A program made the position numbers and the translations under genes. 64,000 nucleotides of DNA, taken from contig JAGFMI010000016.1 of NCBI GenBank assembly GCA_021030905.1, positions 1,020,556-1,084,555 of the forward strand, given 5' to 3'. The notes under the pieces were generated by a model. The model was not told the DNA's origin. It saw only the letters and a list, made by a program, of their open reading frames with translations, and made no database searches. The DNA is from Pyrenula massariospora (Eukaryota > Ascomycota > Eurotiomycetes > Pyrenulales > Pyrenulaceae). Shown here in pieces: positions 10,052-22,500 of the stretch. The stretch's first letter is position 1, and each line of letters starts with the position of its first letter.

Positions 10052-10870
10052 TCATCCCAACTTCTTCAGGTCCACCATCTTCCCATCCTCTTCAACCGTC
10101 ACATCCCTTACCTTGGCCACCCCTTTTGTCGCCTTTCCCAGCCTCGAGTTGATATCCGCACGTTCACCAACCCCATTCCGCCGCCTTGGCAACTTCAGAA
10201 TCCATGGTTTATCATCCTCAGCCTTTGTAAAGAGTGTTCCGCCGCGCCAGCCGGCCGAGACGACAACCTTGAGCGTCTTCCTCTGCTCTCGCTTCGTGAC
10301 CGACGAGCCCTCGTCAGCGATGGCTTCTAAGAGTTTGATGATAATTGGACCGATGTGTGATGGGAAGTCGCCCATCATCGCGGAACCCCAGATTGCGGAG
10401 GGCGAAGTGTGCAAGCTGAGATTGCTGATGCGGCAGAGGACATGCGGATAGATGACGCCGTGTTTAAAGCACGCATTGTACATCACTTCATTTGCACCGT
10501 CGTCTTCATCGACAAAGCGGCCGGAGAAGGGACGCCAGTTCGTCTCGTCGTCGCGTAACAGCGGTGGAGGGTTGGTGATATGATCTGGATAGGAGCCGCC
10601 GGTGCATTGCTGGACGACGGAAGTGGAGTAGTCTATTACGAAGGTGTTGCGTTCGTAGAGGAAGGGAAGTGCTTCGGCGTGGATTTGCTTATTGGTGATG
10701 AGGAGGGAGGGGTAGACACCAAGGGGCTGTTTGCGGCCGTGGCGGTCGTGATAGAGGATTTTGGGGACCTCTGGCTCGGGACAGAGGACGAAAGAGTAGA
10801 TTTTGTTGCGCAACTCGGCGGGAAGGGTAAGGAAGGAAGGTTTACTCGTTGTCGGTAGTACTGTGGACAT
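10052..10870 (-). CDS. F-box-like LPAELRNxIY protein, 272 aa
   Basis: Intronless. It opens with a short polar tail, then FLTLPAELRNKIYSFVL (about residues 12-29), the helix typical of fungal F-box-like proteins, followed by PSLLITNKQIHAEALPFLYE (about 54-73), the second conserved helix of the same group. The rest is variable, with a basic C-terminal part containing PRRR. Proteins of this type are assumed to link Skp1-Cullin ubiquitin ligases to targets, but many lack proof. It is convergent with the DUF6594 gene (251 bases apart) and divergent from the J-protein gene. Confidence 0.75.
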   Translation of the reverse strand: MSTVLPTTSKPSFLTLPAELRNKIYSFVLCPEPEVPKILYHDRHGRKQPLGVYPSLLITNKQIHAEALPFLYERNTFVIDYSTSVVQQCTGGSYPDHITNPPPLLRDDETNWRPFSGRFVDEDDGANEVMYNACFKHGVIYPHVLCRISNLSLHTSPSAIWGSAMMGDFPSHIGPIIIKLLEAIADEGSSVTKREQRKTLKVVVSAGWRGGTLFTKAEDDKPWILKLPRRRNGVGERADINSRLGKATKGVAKVRDVTVEEDGKMVDLKKLG

Positions 10871-11332
10871 TTTATCGTGGTTTTGGACTTGGTACAGTCA
10901 GGGAACTCGGATGGTCGAGAGCTTTATTGGAGTTTTGTGAGATGTGTGGATGAAGAGGTAAGCTCTCAGGCATGTTACATAGTAGAGACTTTCAGAATCG
11001 AGGCTGTGCTTCCATCAGATCATATACCTAGTTGTTGCCTGCTAGTGACATTAAGTTTGTTGGATTCGATGTTGGCATTAGCGAAGGCTGTTTCGCCGAC
11101 TGGCCACTCATCGTCCCGCGCGGCTCTACCCGCCTTGGCTGACGCTCCGACGCGTCTCCCGCGTTTTGTGGTTAAGTCACCCAACTCTCACCTGCGCATA
11201 TGAACCATCTCATGTTTTTGTATTTCAATCACGTCCGCAAATAAGGATTTTGAAACATTAAACCATTACTCTGAGATCCAGTAGGCGAAATTCGTTGCCA
11301 TACCTTCCGTTAATTGCTATCCTTAACTTCTA
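10871..11332. promoter_or_regulatory. Shared upstream region of two divergent genes
   Basis: This 462-base stretch lies between the F-box-like gene (minus) and the J-protein gene (plus), so it must carry both promoters. No specific element was recognised. Confidence 0.4.
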
Positions 11333-12248
11333 ATGGATGACCTAAGCGAGCCTCCGCAATCAATTGAGCCTTACAGTGTCCTCGATGTGCCGAGAGATGC
11401 CACAGCAGATCAGATAAAGTCTGCCTACCGGAGGCAAGCACTCAGGCATCACCCAGGTTAGTACGCCCGAGAGAAAAGACGAAGCTCTCTATATTCATTA
11501 CCATGCAGACAAAGCGAGTCCCGATTCGAAAGAAGAGGCCAAAGCAAAATTCCAAGAAGTTGCATTTGCATACGCCATTCTCTCAGATGAGCGTAGGAAG
11601 CGAAGATACGACACCACTGGGAATACCACTGAATCCCTTGACCTCGATGACGATGATTTCGATTGGGCCGACTTCTTCCGAGAGCAGTACGCTGCTGTGG
11701 TTACGGGAGAGGCAATTGACAAGATTAAGAAGGAATATCAAGGCTCAGCTGAAGAAAGAACAGACTTGCTTGAGGCATTCACAACACATAAAGGAGATAT
11801 GGACGCTGTATACGGGGAAATCCTCTGCAGTAACGTTCTAGAAGATGACGAACGGTTTCGCAAAATCATCAATGAGGCAATTGATGCAGGTGATGCGAAG
11901 GCGTGGAAAAGCTACAAACAGGAAAGCGCTGCGAAGCGGAAGAGGCGGATAGACCACGCGAACCAAGAAGCCGCGGAGGCCGAGGAACTGGCGGACGAGC
12001 TTGGGGTCAAAGACAAGCTGTTCGGCAAAGGAAACAAGAAGGGCAAAAAGGGAGACGACACAAGCGCGCTACAAGCTTTAATACAACAACGTCAAAAGAG
12101 CAGAGCTTCCAACTTCCTTGACGGCTTGGAGGCAAAATATGGAGGCAAGAAGGAGCGAAAACGAAGTGAACCACCAGAGGAAGCGTTTGAGAAGAATGCC
12201 CGAGCGGGGAAGAAGGCCAAGGGTGGAAAGGGCAAGTCGAAAGGATAG
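11333..12248 (+). CDS. DnaJ-family co-chaperone, DNAJC9-like, 287 aa
   Basis: Two exons, 11333-11456 and 11509-12248, with a 52-base intron that falls inside the Asp codon of the catalytic HPD tripeptide. The J domain occupies about residues 14-85: [20 protein letters not shown], then HPD, then the [20 protein letters not shown] helix. It is followed by a conserved region of DNAJC9 type ([13 protein letters not shown], then [20 protein letters not shown] sequence) and a Lys/Glu-rich C-terminal coil ending in a Lys/Gly tail. DNAJC9 proteins are nuclear Hsp70 co-chaperones that also bind histones H3-H4, so a nuclear role is expected by family. Family assignment is by domain order; the length is near the family norm. 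Confidence 0.85.
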
Positions 12249-13850
12249 TTGTGAAGCTCAGGTATTGCCTTGCATAGAAGCTATGAAGGGATCGCTTGCA
12301 ACGGTGGCGGGCAGATTGCTGGAGTTAAACAGCATTATCTCCATCATGACTCCCTCATCAGCGATTTTGCTTTCGATCGGAGGTAAGCGACAGCCGTTTC
12401 TCTTGATGACTCTGAGTCACTCCTTTGCACGCAGTAAGCCTTGCAGCATGCATGCGCAGGCGAGATGCCAGGCCGAATCGTTGGTAACGGTTTAGAGGAC
12501 TGGCTGGCGATGGCGTGGCTCATTTGCTGCCCCGGGAGACACCACCAATAGCAAGAATGTTTGACTGGGCTGAAGAAAAGCATGAGGTCAATTTAGGTCG
12601 TAGAAGGTTCGCCGCAATGCTTCGATGCAGCAGGCCAGCCCAAAATGGCATGGAGAGCGGACAAGAATACACCGGAGACCCCTTGAGCTGGTCCCAGCAG
12701 TGCCACACAAAATCATTATAATAATAATAATTTACAAATCACCGCGCCCGGTGCTGATCGCCGAGATGCACGTCAGCTCGGCCGCTCAGCAACCAGCTCC
12801 CCATTATTTTTTGAAACTTTTTGTGCGAGGTTTATCATTGTAGACGCTGGGTCCGCTGAAAAGGTCGAGAGTTTTACGCCACCCGACGACAAGTGGACCC
12901 CAGCGCACACAGACAGAGAATCGTCAAACGCGCCAACAAGACAGCGTTGCCCTTGACAGTAGCCGGCGTGGGTGTTTGCAGAGATGCCTCACCACGATCC
13001 GGTTCACGCGATGACTCTAGCCAACCTCGTGGCCCCAGCCTAAGATGACTCTGAAGCAGCTTCCCGTTTCTTGGATGGGGTCAGAAAAGCTGTCGTATTG
13101 AAGGCCCGGTAGGCTTCCTTGGAACTCGAGCGTGTTGGGCAGAGGAAGGGGGGCCATGAGGATGAGGGTCCCATGGCTTCCTTCGGCTGGGACAAAAAGC
13201 AATTATTTAGCCTGCCGGACAGCCATAATGGTGAACCCACACAGATGCGCCGGATGGCGATTAAGCATGGCTTTGGCAAGCCCCCAACTCGTCGGTTGAC
13301 GGGCATCTTATCTATCGTAGAGGCGTAAACCCGTTCCACGTGCGATCTGGATCTGGAGTGCCAGTTCCTGGTGTGAGAGTAAGAGAGCGCGAGGCCGACC
13401 TTGATTTTTCGGGCTTAGCCTGGCGGAGCACTTGGCGGCTTCCTAAATTTTCTCAGGCCCGACAACTCTACCTCTACTCCCCTTTGCCCATCCTCGACAC
13501 AAACCTCCCCGATCAAACAGGCGGGGGATTGTAAAACTTCTTCACTCGGGAAGACACACCGTTGGTATAGACGGTGGTCTCTTAGATTCTTTCTCTCCCC
13601 TCTCCACTCTACGAGGACGAGCGTGTCTGAGGCTGTGAGCGACATCGTTCCGGTCGCCTCGTCACCAACCTTTACCACACCCGCTCGTGATTTTCCTCGA
13701 TCACCATCGCCTCTGGTCGCAAGACTAGCCACTTTGTCGACCTCGACTTCAGTTGACCGACGTACACCAAGGATTTGATATCCACGGCCCTACCTTTCAT
13801 CCAACGTCAGAATTACGATTTTCAATTTTTTCTAATTCGCATACCTTCTA
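12249..13850. promoter_or_regulatory. Long upstream region and probable 5' UTR of eIF4G
   Basis: No gene was recognised in these 1.6 kb. An AAT-type microsatellite lies at about 12716-12735. From about 13400 to 13850 the sequence becomes pyrimidine-rich with many CTC and TCC runs, as in fungal promoters and 5' leaders of highly expressed genes. The distance to the eIF4G start suggests a long leader. Confidence 0.45.
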
Positions 13851-16800
13851 ATGAACAATCCTCAACAACCCCGTCAAACACAACCAACGAGCAGTCAACC
13901 ATCGCAGAGCGTAGCACACTCCCAGTCGCCGGCCTCCGCAACTGCGAGTGCTGCCGGTCCACCTGCGAACCCCCCTGCGACGAACAAGCCTTCGCCACCA
14001 AATGTATCGGACCCCACGACAGCAAATATGGCAGTCGCACCTCCTGTGCAGTTAAATACCTCTTCTTCTGACGCTCCAGCGAATGGGAGAAATTCCACGC
14101 TCCCTGCTGTTCCTTCTGTGAGCGGTGGACCTACCATCGTTAACGGTAGTAACACCTCTTCTCAAGATCACTCTAGAAAGCCTTCCTTCCAGGTTAGTCC
14201 TGCGACATCAGGAGGTCTCGCACAAAATGGCGGACCGAAGGGCAACATACAATTCGGCGATATGAACTCCGGGAATTCCCCAGCACCGCCAAATCCGTCC
14301 GGCCTTGCTTCTCAATCCGGCTCAAATCTAGCAGTCAATGCACCGCACAATCCACGCGCAATGTCACCCCAAAACTCACCTTCTCCAATTCCTCAGCTGC
14401 CGCATAGCGGAGGCCGTCCACCATCTGGTTTGCAGGGGCAGGGGAATGGGTATGTCTTTGGTAGCTTTGGGGGAGACACTAATGATCCAAATGTAAGTTT
14501 TTGCCCCTCAAATCCTTGCTCAAAGCTGATAGACTTACTAGCGACCGATCTCTCTCTCGAACAATCAATTAGGTCCGGGTGGCCAGAACGCTCATTTACG
14601 TCGCGACTCCTCGCAATCATCCGCTGGCGAGCCTGCTGCCGGCTCGTATCAAAGCAACCAACCGCGGAACACTTATGCTCAGGGTGGTAGAGGTAGAGGA
14701 GGTTACAACAATGCTTACTCATCTCAGGTCAGCGGCTTTCCATCACCGTCTCAGAACTACCGACCGATGGGCCCAACAAGAGGCAATCACGCCGTTCAGC
14801 CTCAGTACTATCCTCAAGGACGCGGTCAAGGCCCTCCTGGCTCTCCATATCCTCCAACCCGCAGCCCTGCCATGCCAAACGCAAACCCCGTTACGCCGCA
14901 AATGGCGAATGCATACCCACCAATGCCTGGCCAGCATTTTCCGGGTTATCCTCCTCAACTGGCCCCTAACCAAGTAAATCGCCATTCCTCTTCATTCCAC
15001 AACCCTAAATTTCCTTCCGGTCGACGCCCCAAGGTGGGCAACGGCCATGTCATACCTCATGATGCCTTTCCTTCTCTGCACACTTCCCCCTGTCCTTCAT
15101 TGTATCGTGTACCCCCAATTTTCATTTCAAACGGCATGAATCCTCCAAAGGATTTGTCGCCGGAAAGCGGCAATTTTGAACAATTTCTGACTTTGAGAAA
15201 TCAGACATATGGTATGCAGCCCATGCAAGCCATGCAATCTGGCTACGACCCCAGCATGTACTATCAGCCAGCCTTCAATGTCCATCCGCAGGGCAACGGA
15301 ATGCCTGGACAACCATTCCCACAGTCCCCTAGGCCTGGCCTTGTTGGTCCACAAGGCCAATATATGCCCCCTTATGCTAGTCAACAGTCTCAGCACCAAG
15401 CGCCACCGATCTCGCGCACCTCGTCTCAAATGTCTACAACCGAGAGACCCGCGTCAAGCATGGGCCATCCCCCCACCCCTTCATTGCCTTCTAATACGCA
15501 GAATGCTCAACCTGGTAATCGTGTCGTCAGCACTCCTACGCCGAGGATGCAGTTCGATAAACCGGCCAAGAGTAAAGGCATTATTATTAAGGATCCAAGC
15601 AGTGGCGCGATTAAAACATTCGATAAACAACCAGCTTCGCCCGCTCGAGCTACCCCGTCGCCTATCAAAGCACCCACCCCCACACCTTCCAACCGATCCG
15701 TCAGCGAAGCGGGACATGCGAAGACTGAAAGCGTCAGTGTTAAGTCTGACGAAGAGAAGCGGAAAGAAATGCAAGCGGCTGTTCAAGAGGCCAAACAAGC
15801 GGCCGAGAAGCAAGCGGCCGAAAAGCGTGTTGCTCAGGAGGTCGAGGCAAGACAAATGAAGGAGGAGGCAGAGAAATTGGCTTTGGTAGAGAAGGAAGCT
15901 CTTGAGGCTAAGGAACGAGAGGCTGTCAGAGTCAAAATCGAGGCTGAGGCTGAGGCTAAACGGGCGGAGGAGTCCAATGCTGCGACACAACACGAGGAGC
16001 CAGCAACCAATGACACATTGACTACTGACAAGGATGATGATGAGCTTGATCTTGATGCCCTTGAAGCTGAATTCGCTGCAGCCGAAGCTGAAGAGGCGGC
16101 ACGCGAAGCCGAATACCAGCGAAAGAAACAAGTGGAGAAGGAGGTTCAAGCACGTAAAGAAGCGGAGGAAGCCGCTGCTTTCGAAGCGAACATGAAGAAC
16201 GCTGAGCGAGAAGCCGAAGAAGCCGAGCTAGCTCGCGAGAGGAAAAGAGCGGAGGGGAATTCAGACGATGAAACTGCCCGAAAGATGTTTGCTCAACTCA
16301 AGCTGGCAGATGCTTCGACTCCCGGAGCTTCTTCAACTGAAAGTCCCGCAGTTGCCACCCCAGATGAGAGCGGCGCTGCTACTCCAACTTCTGGAGTTTC
16401 GATGGGACCACCGGCTAAAGCACCTTCGACCACGAAACGCGACAAGATTCCTGCAGCCCTCAAGCTTGAAACGTCAAAGCAAGTTGAACCTCCTCAACCA
16501 ACTCCTGCTATGAAAGCTCTTCAATCTGCTCGAGTCCTTCGGGACCTAAATCAGATCGCATATCCTAGCTCAGTTGCCTCGCCAAATCCCGCATTGAATC
16601 AGAATGCACCAAAAGAGCGTGGCTTCAAGTACAATAAAGAGTTCTTGTTACAATTTCAGAACGTCTTCAAGGAGAAGCCTTCGTTGGACTGGGATGCGAA
16701 AGTCAGAGACACCCTTGGTGATGGCGGTGACACCTCAGGTCGGCCTCAATCAGCACGTACACCTTCTGGTATGGGCGGCAGAAGTGCATCAAATCGTCCA

Positions 16801-18620
16801 TCAATGGTTCAGGGCGGATTCCAAGGTATGGGTAGCTTTGGTGCTCCCCCCCGAGCTGGTCCGGCCCAACTCCCCCCTGGGACTACTTCTGACCAGAGAT
16901 TTGCCATGTCAAATGCGGTCTCAGGTGCTCGTGGGAGCCCGATGCCCAACCCCTTCCAACAGTGGGGCCGTCCGACTGGACTTCAAATGGGTGCTGGGCA
17001 GATCAGCCGCTCAGGATCAAGCACAACGCTTGGTGGCCCTATTCCACAGTCGCCGCGGGTCGGAACTAATCGTCAAAGTACTCGCAACGCTAGCAAACGC
17101 GACAAGGCAGCAGCGAAAAAAGAGGAGGAACTTAGCGCAAAGATGCCTTTGACGGCCGGAACCGACTTGAAGCCTCTCGCCCTCTCAAATACAGGGTGGA
17201 AAGCCAGTAGTGTGGGCCAAAATGCTATGTCTGGACCCGCGCTGGGCGGAGATGCACATATGGCTCCAGACGTTGTACAACGGAAGGTCAAATCGATGTT
17301 GAACAAGATGACTCCGGAGAAGTTCGACAAAATTTCAGATCAAATTTTAGAGATAGTCAGCCAGTCAAGAAACGAGACCGATGGTCGGACACTGCGACAA
17401 GTCATCCAACTTACATTCGAGAAGGCCACTGACGAGGCTCATTGGGCCTCCATGTACGCCAAATTTTGCAAGAGGATGTTAGAGAGCATGAGTTCGGACA
17501 TTAAAGATGAGAACATCAAGGATAAGCAGGGCAAGGTCGTTACAGGTGGAGCCCTCTTCCGGAAATACCTGCTCAATCGATGCCAGGAAGAGTTCGAGCG
17601 TGGCTGGAAAGTCAATCTTCCCGAGAGGCCCGAAGGTGTGACCGAAGAAGCCGCTTTGATGTCAGATGAATATTACGTTGCTGCAGCGGCTAAGAGACGT
17701 GGCCTTGGTCTCGTCAAATTTATTGGAGAGCTATTCAAGCTTGGTATGCTTACGGAACGAATTATGCACGAGTGTGTCAAGAAATTGCTTGACTACGAGG
17801 GCGAACCTGATGAAGCGGAAGTGGAGAGTTTAAGTGGTCTCCTGAGAACCATTGGCGCCCAGCTGGACAACTCCCAAGATCAGAAAGCCCGAAGCATGAT
17901 GGAAGCTTATTTCTACCGCATCGACTCCACCATAAATATGGAGGGCCTACCAAGTCGTTTACGGTTCATGTTGATGGACGTTGTCGACCTACGGAAGAAA
18001 GGTTGGCTCTCCAAGGACGGCGACAAAGGCCCTAAGACTCTCGACGAAATCCGAGCTGAGGAACAACGAAAACTACAGCAGGCTGAATTGGAACGCCAAC
18101 GGAGTCAAGCGCAACGAGGTCCCGGCGGTCGTATGCCTATGGGTGGTCGTGGTGACGTCCGTAATTTTTCATACGGTCAAATGCCTCAACCAGACACGTC
18201 CAATCGAATTGGATCCGATGACTTGCGCCGGTTAGGTACCCGAGCAGGTCGAAATACAAGCAATACCGCTGGCGGGACATTTGGACCGAATTCACTCCTC
18301 GTTGCCGGTCGGAACAACAGCGGCCCTCGCCGGAACTTGGGTCCTGGAGGTGTCAGTGAGGCTAGCAGCCGAACTAATACACCACCAGCTACCAAGGATG
18401 CTGCGAAGAAAGATGGTGACACTTCCAGCAACAATGCTTTTAGGTAAGTACGAGTCTCAACAGACCCGTTCTCGCTAACCCAGTCTCTAGCGCGCTAGCT
18501 GGTCTCGAAGAACCCCCAGCCGCCGCATCACCCCCTTCCACTGCGGGATCCCCCCCAACCGCTAAACTAAAGCCTGCGACTGATGGTCAACGCTCAAAAT
18601 CGCCAGAGAAATCTTCTTAA
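13851..18620 (+). CDS. Translation initiation factor eIF4G
   Basis: Exons 13851-14492, 14542-18443 and 18491-18620 give 1557 aa. The first intron (49 bases, GTAAGT, CTGAT branch) and last intron (47 bases) are clear; a further in-frame candidate is 14974-15204. Residues 1 to about 600 are disordered, rich in Pro, Gln, Ser and Asn, including RGRGG. About 617-785 is a long Glu/Ala/Lys coiled coil. An eIF4E-binding motif, YNKEFLL (Y-x4-L-hydrophobic), starts near 911. The MIF4G domain, which binds eIF4A, spans about 1124-1370 (KVKSMLNKMTPEKFDKISDQ onward). The tail is RGG- and Ser-rich and ends in the short third exon. The protein scaffolds the cap-binding complex in the cytoplasm. There is no C-terminal MA3/W2 region, as usual for fungal eIF4G. 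Confidence 0.93.
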
Positions 18621-19930
18621 CCTGGTTGCGAAAATTTTACTTCGTCTCATCTAGCGCTTGCATCGACGGCCATCATACAGGGATCACGCATCGAAGATTT
18701 CAGAGAGCTAGATGAGTGTATTCATCAAAAGCGAAGCATGGGGTGTATGCATATGATACCCGGGCGGCTCTTCGGTCCACATTATGGACGAAGCTTCCCA
18801 TTTATTTTCGAAAAGCATTTTTTGCCGGGAGGGTCAAAAGAGATTCCGCTAGATCGTATTTCTTTTTTCTTTTGGCCTGTGTTAAGCGCAATTTCGTCCT
18901 TTTCGCACACGTTGCGAGCCCGGCATGGTTTGCAATGCCGCACGGAGCTGCTGTTTCAGTCATCATCTCGGCGTTGGGGAATCGAGGAACCTCAAAGGAA
19001 GTATTTTCAGGGCTCGGGCTTACTTGATATTCATTTCTGAAACGCGCGTGCTTTCTGTACGTTCGTTTCATTATATCTTGATTTAATTAGAGATGGCAAG
19101 TAGAGGTCAGCTGCGCAGGACGGAGTGGTTTATGGTACAAGCTTGGGAAGGCAGCGTTAGGATGTCCACGGAGATGACATTTGCTACAAAGCCATGGTCA
19201 CGGCCCCCCGGTCGTTCATCAACAGCAATTTGATGAACTCTTAGGCAGCCAGAAGGTATTCAACGCTTGTCACTTCTAGAGCTGAGGAGCGCGGATGTGC
19301 AGCTGACTTCTCTTGGGCCTGTACTTGTACAAAATACTTTTTTCTACTGAATGCAAGTCTCTCGAAGTTTACAAGACATACGACGTAGCCACCATCAGGG
19401 TTTCGGCTCAAAGCGCAGACTATTCGGTGCCCGATCTAGTCTTTGATAGCTCGAACCCTCCCTTCGAAGCTCCTGGTTCGGGAATTTCCAAGCATGGCAC
19501 CACCCAGGGCCTGTCCCACTTTCATCTCCTGATTTGGCCCCTCAAGGCTTTCCCAAGATATCCAAATAAACCTCTGAGGAAGGTACCCAAGCGCAGCTGA
19601 TCCACGGGACAGTGCATAGAGAGGGAAGCCGCATGGGAAGCACTCAGCGTGCCGGAAGTCGCTACCCTGTAGGCATTTCTTGCCTTAGTTAGGCAACGTG
19701 TTTGTCCCGGATGGGCACCAATGAAGTGTGCGACAGGAAGGCGTGAGTGAGTAGGTTTCCTTTCCTGCTCGAGACACATCTCAGACGACTTCTTCACCAA
19801 CCCACGACCATCCCAACTTTCTCACACACGCTCCTCACACACTCTCTTTCCTCGTCCAAGCTTGTACAGCAACAATCACTCAACGCTTAAGACTCACCGC
19901 GTTCACAAAACACCTTTCCCCATAGCGGTC
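18621..19930. other. Intergenic, 1.3 kb
   Basis: This stretch holds the eIF4G 3' region and, from about 19795, a C/T- and CACA-rich leader typical of fungal promoters, directly before a secreted-protein gene. No other gene or RNA was recognised. Confidence 0.4.
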
Positions 19931-20552
19931 ATGGGGTTCTTCAATTTCATCGTGCTCTTTGCAATCTTTGTTATCGGTGCTACTGCTCGCCCAACTCAAG
20001 ACGGTTGTGAGACCAATGTCGAGGCAAAGGCCAAGACAACTGTCAACTCAATCTCATCAAGTACGACAGAAGTCCCTCCACATTGAAGACTACCATCTCC
20101 TGACTTGCGTGCCAGCTTTCGGTCCGTATTCGTTGGCTCATGAGGCCGCAGCCATCCCGAGTCTGTCCAATCTGAACAGTGCTACGACACCTCCAGCAGA
20201 CAGCATTGAAATCCCTTCCTTCGCCGGTGATCTTCGCAAACGATACCAGGATTCACCGCAGAGTACCCGCTACTACTTAGCGTGCCCTTCAAATTGGTGG
20301 CTGAGCTTTTGCGACTCGCACCCCCACAATTATCGTTGCAGCTCAACCGGTGGGCTTCATTATGACAGTTACGATCAACGGTGTAGCGACTTCTGTTGTT
20401 GCGCGGGGTCACACTCCAGACGTGCTACTCCATCCTGTAAGAAGAAGATGCCAGGTTCCAACGTAACCTCTTCCGATACCTCGCACTATCAGCCTCTTAC
20501 TGCGCCCGAAGAAAAGCCATGGGACACCATCGGCCCGAATCTGGGACGTTGA
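19931..20552 (+). CDS. Secreted cysteine-rich protein, about 188 aa
   Basis: Two exons: 19931-20060 and 20116-20552, joined across a 55-base intron with a CTGAC branch site 12 bases before CAG. The start MGFFNFIVLFAIFVIGATAR is a strong signal peptide, cut near ATA/RPT. An acidic, Ser/Thr-rich segment follows. A KR pair (LRKRYQD) may be a Kex2 site that releases the C-terminal domain, which has CPSNWW, CDSHPHNYRC and an FCCC cluster. No family was recognised; the shape is that of a processed Cys-rich secreted peptide. A stretch after the stop (20556-20600) could encode another Cys-rich piece (DCCAKWPSGYRCLC) if an extra intron from about 20463 is used, so the 3' end is not secure. Confidence 0.6.
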
Positions 20553-22500
20553 GGATTGCTGCGCAAAGTGGCCGTCCGGCTATCGCTGTCTCTGCATGGT
20601 AATTGTGAGTATTCCTTGTTTCTAAATGGTTCCTTTCGCTGAGTCTTGAAGTTACAAGGTCTAGGTAGCTGCGTATGCGAGGATGCAGAAGATAATGGGC
20701 ATAGAGTGCTATGAGACGGGTATGGTTTTTTTTGCGGGCAGAGGGCTCATGGGCTTGAAGGAGAAATAGAAACCGGTGACAGACATTAATTATGAGAGAA
20801 GCACAAATAATACGCACAATCACTTTCGATGGTCGGGTACACGAAATAGTTTAGATAATCAAATTCCTAAGGTTCTTCACATCCGCTTCAACTTAAAGAA
20901 ATGACCCTACTGAGTTACTATTGATCTGTTCTGGTCTTTGACGTATTGATTCACGCCCAGATTCTGATGTTGCGGAGGAGCTCCTGCTCTCATATTGTCC
21001 GTTGTTCTTGTCGTAGAGCTCTTTGAGTGAGAGCAATATCAGGAAGGGCTAGCGATGCAAGGCCATAGCGTCTGCTATATCATCGAGAAGGCAATTTTTC
21101 AATCGTGTCTGCGGGCAAAATCTCACGGTGTCAGAGAGGTTTGGACACGTCAAGCTGGACGGGATATGAAACTGTGTTCGAATTTCCTTCAAAATGTGTA
21201 GCAATCCAAATACCGTTGTGATCCTTAAAGTGTGTATTTAGATTATTACCAAGATATGGGCTCGATTCTAAGCTTTGGCGTAAATGACTGATTCGAAACC
21301 GACGAGATTCCTGTTTGATATGATGTGATGAAAGTCTGTAGAGATAGAGTGATAAAGGTAGTTATCTAGAATGGGCTCGAGGAACTTGAGATACGACGCA
21401 ACCAGTGTGTTCTGGAGGGGTTAGGTCAAGTTAACTTGTTCACTTTAACGAGGAAATGCACACCTGCCCTGGCTTTTTCACAAGCCTAGAAAGAAGCCTA
21501 GAAATACTTAGGCTCTCTTACTTCTCAGATTTGTTGTGCTGATAACCTAAAGAGATAGAAGAGAGAGCAGGCATATTTATTTCTAAATATAGATCTCGAT
21601 AGCAAATGGTTCTCTTACACATGTTTCTAAAGGTGCGAAGGCAGGAGGAATACTGAGAGCGCCTCATATGTGCCTTGGAACAATTGCTCGCCAGCTTCGA
21701 GGGGCGATCTTAATAGTTTCTTTCCTCGGCGTCCAACTCGTATTTCGTTAAGAGAGAAAAAAAGGGGCAACTCTTGCAACTCCAGAGGGAAAGAAGACCG
21801 AGAAATTGCCAAGCCTTGGCTGATGCCCAGCCTCGTGTCAATCCGTTGTCCAAGTTTTCAATGTCTCTCTGCTACTTCCGTACCTTATGCCTTCTAGAAT
21901 CTTCTTCCCAGATTTAACACGAACAGCCTATGGTGCTGGCGGTAAGCTTGTCGTGTCTATGTTTATAGTGATATCGCTGCGCTACCATACGAGATATGGT
22001 CTTGCCTTTTACGGCAATACTGACCGCTCTTGGGTTACCGCTCGGTTGCCTCATCTCTCTTCGCCCCCAATATCTCAAGGCCATCGGACAGTCGCGTCCT
22101 TGGGTCTTAGCAGACAAAGCGCCTAGCCAATTCAAGACCATGATCAGAATTGCTCCATTTTTACTTGACTAAACAAAATAGTTCGTAGGACAGCTAAATG
22201 CATCTTGAGCATGCCCAGCCTGGGCGAGTCAACAAGTCGGCGAGACATAGTAGAGAATCAAGGTAAGGTATACGAGAATTAGAGCAGGACAATTTCAAGC
22301 TTCACATTTCATCTTTTCTATAAATCCTCAGTTCCTCCGTCTATGATTCTGTTCGTTCTCTTATCCACCATCTCACATTCCTCGTTTCGATCATCGCCAT
22401 CCGCAATCACCCAGACTCTACCCACCTATCAAGTAATCCCCAAAGCCAATCCCCCAACACCAACCTCCCCACCACACCTCCAACCCCAAACCCCCTCAAA
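20553..22500. other. Intergenic, 1.9 kb
   Basis: Only short unsupported frames occur. A small palindromic cluster of CCTAG/CTAGG words lies near 21480-21520. From about 22320 the sequence becomes C-rich (CCA/ACC runs) and forms the leader of the next secreted gene. Confidence 0.4.
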
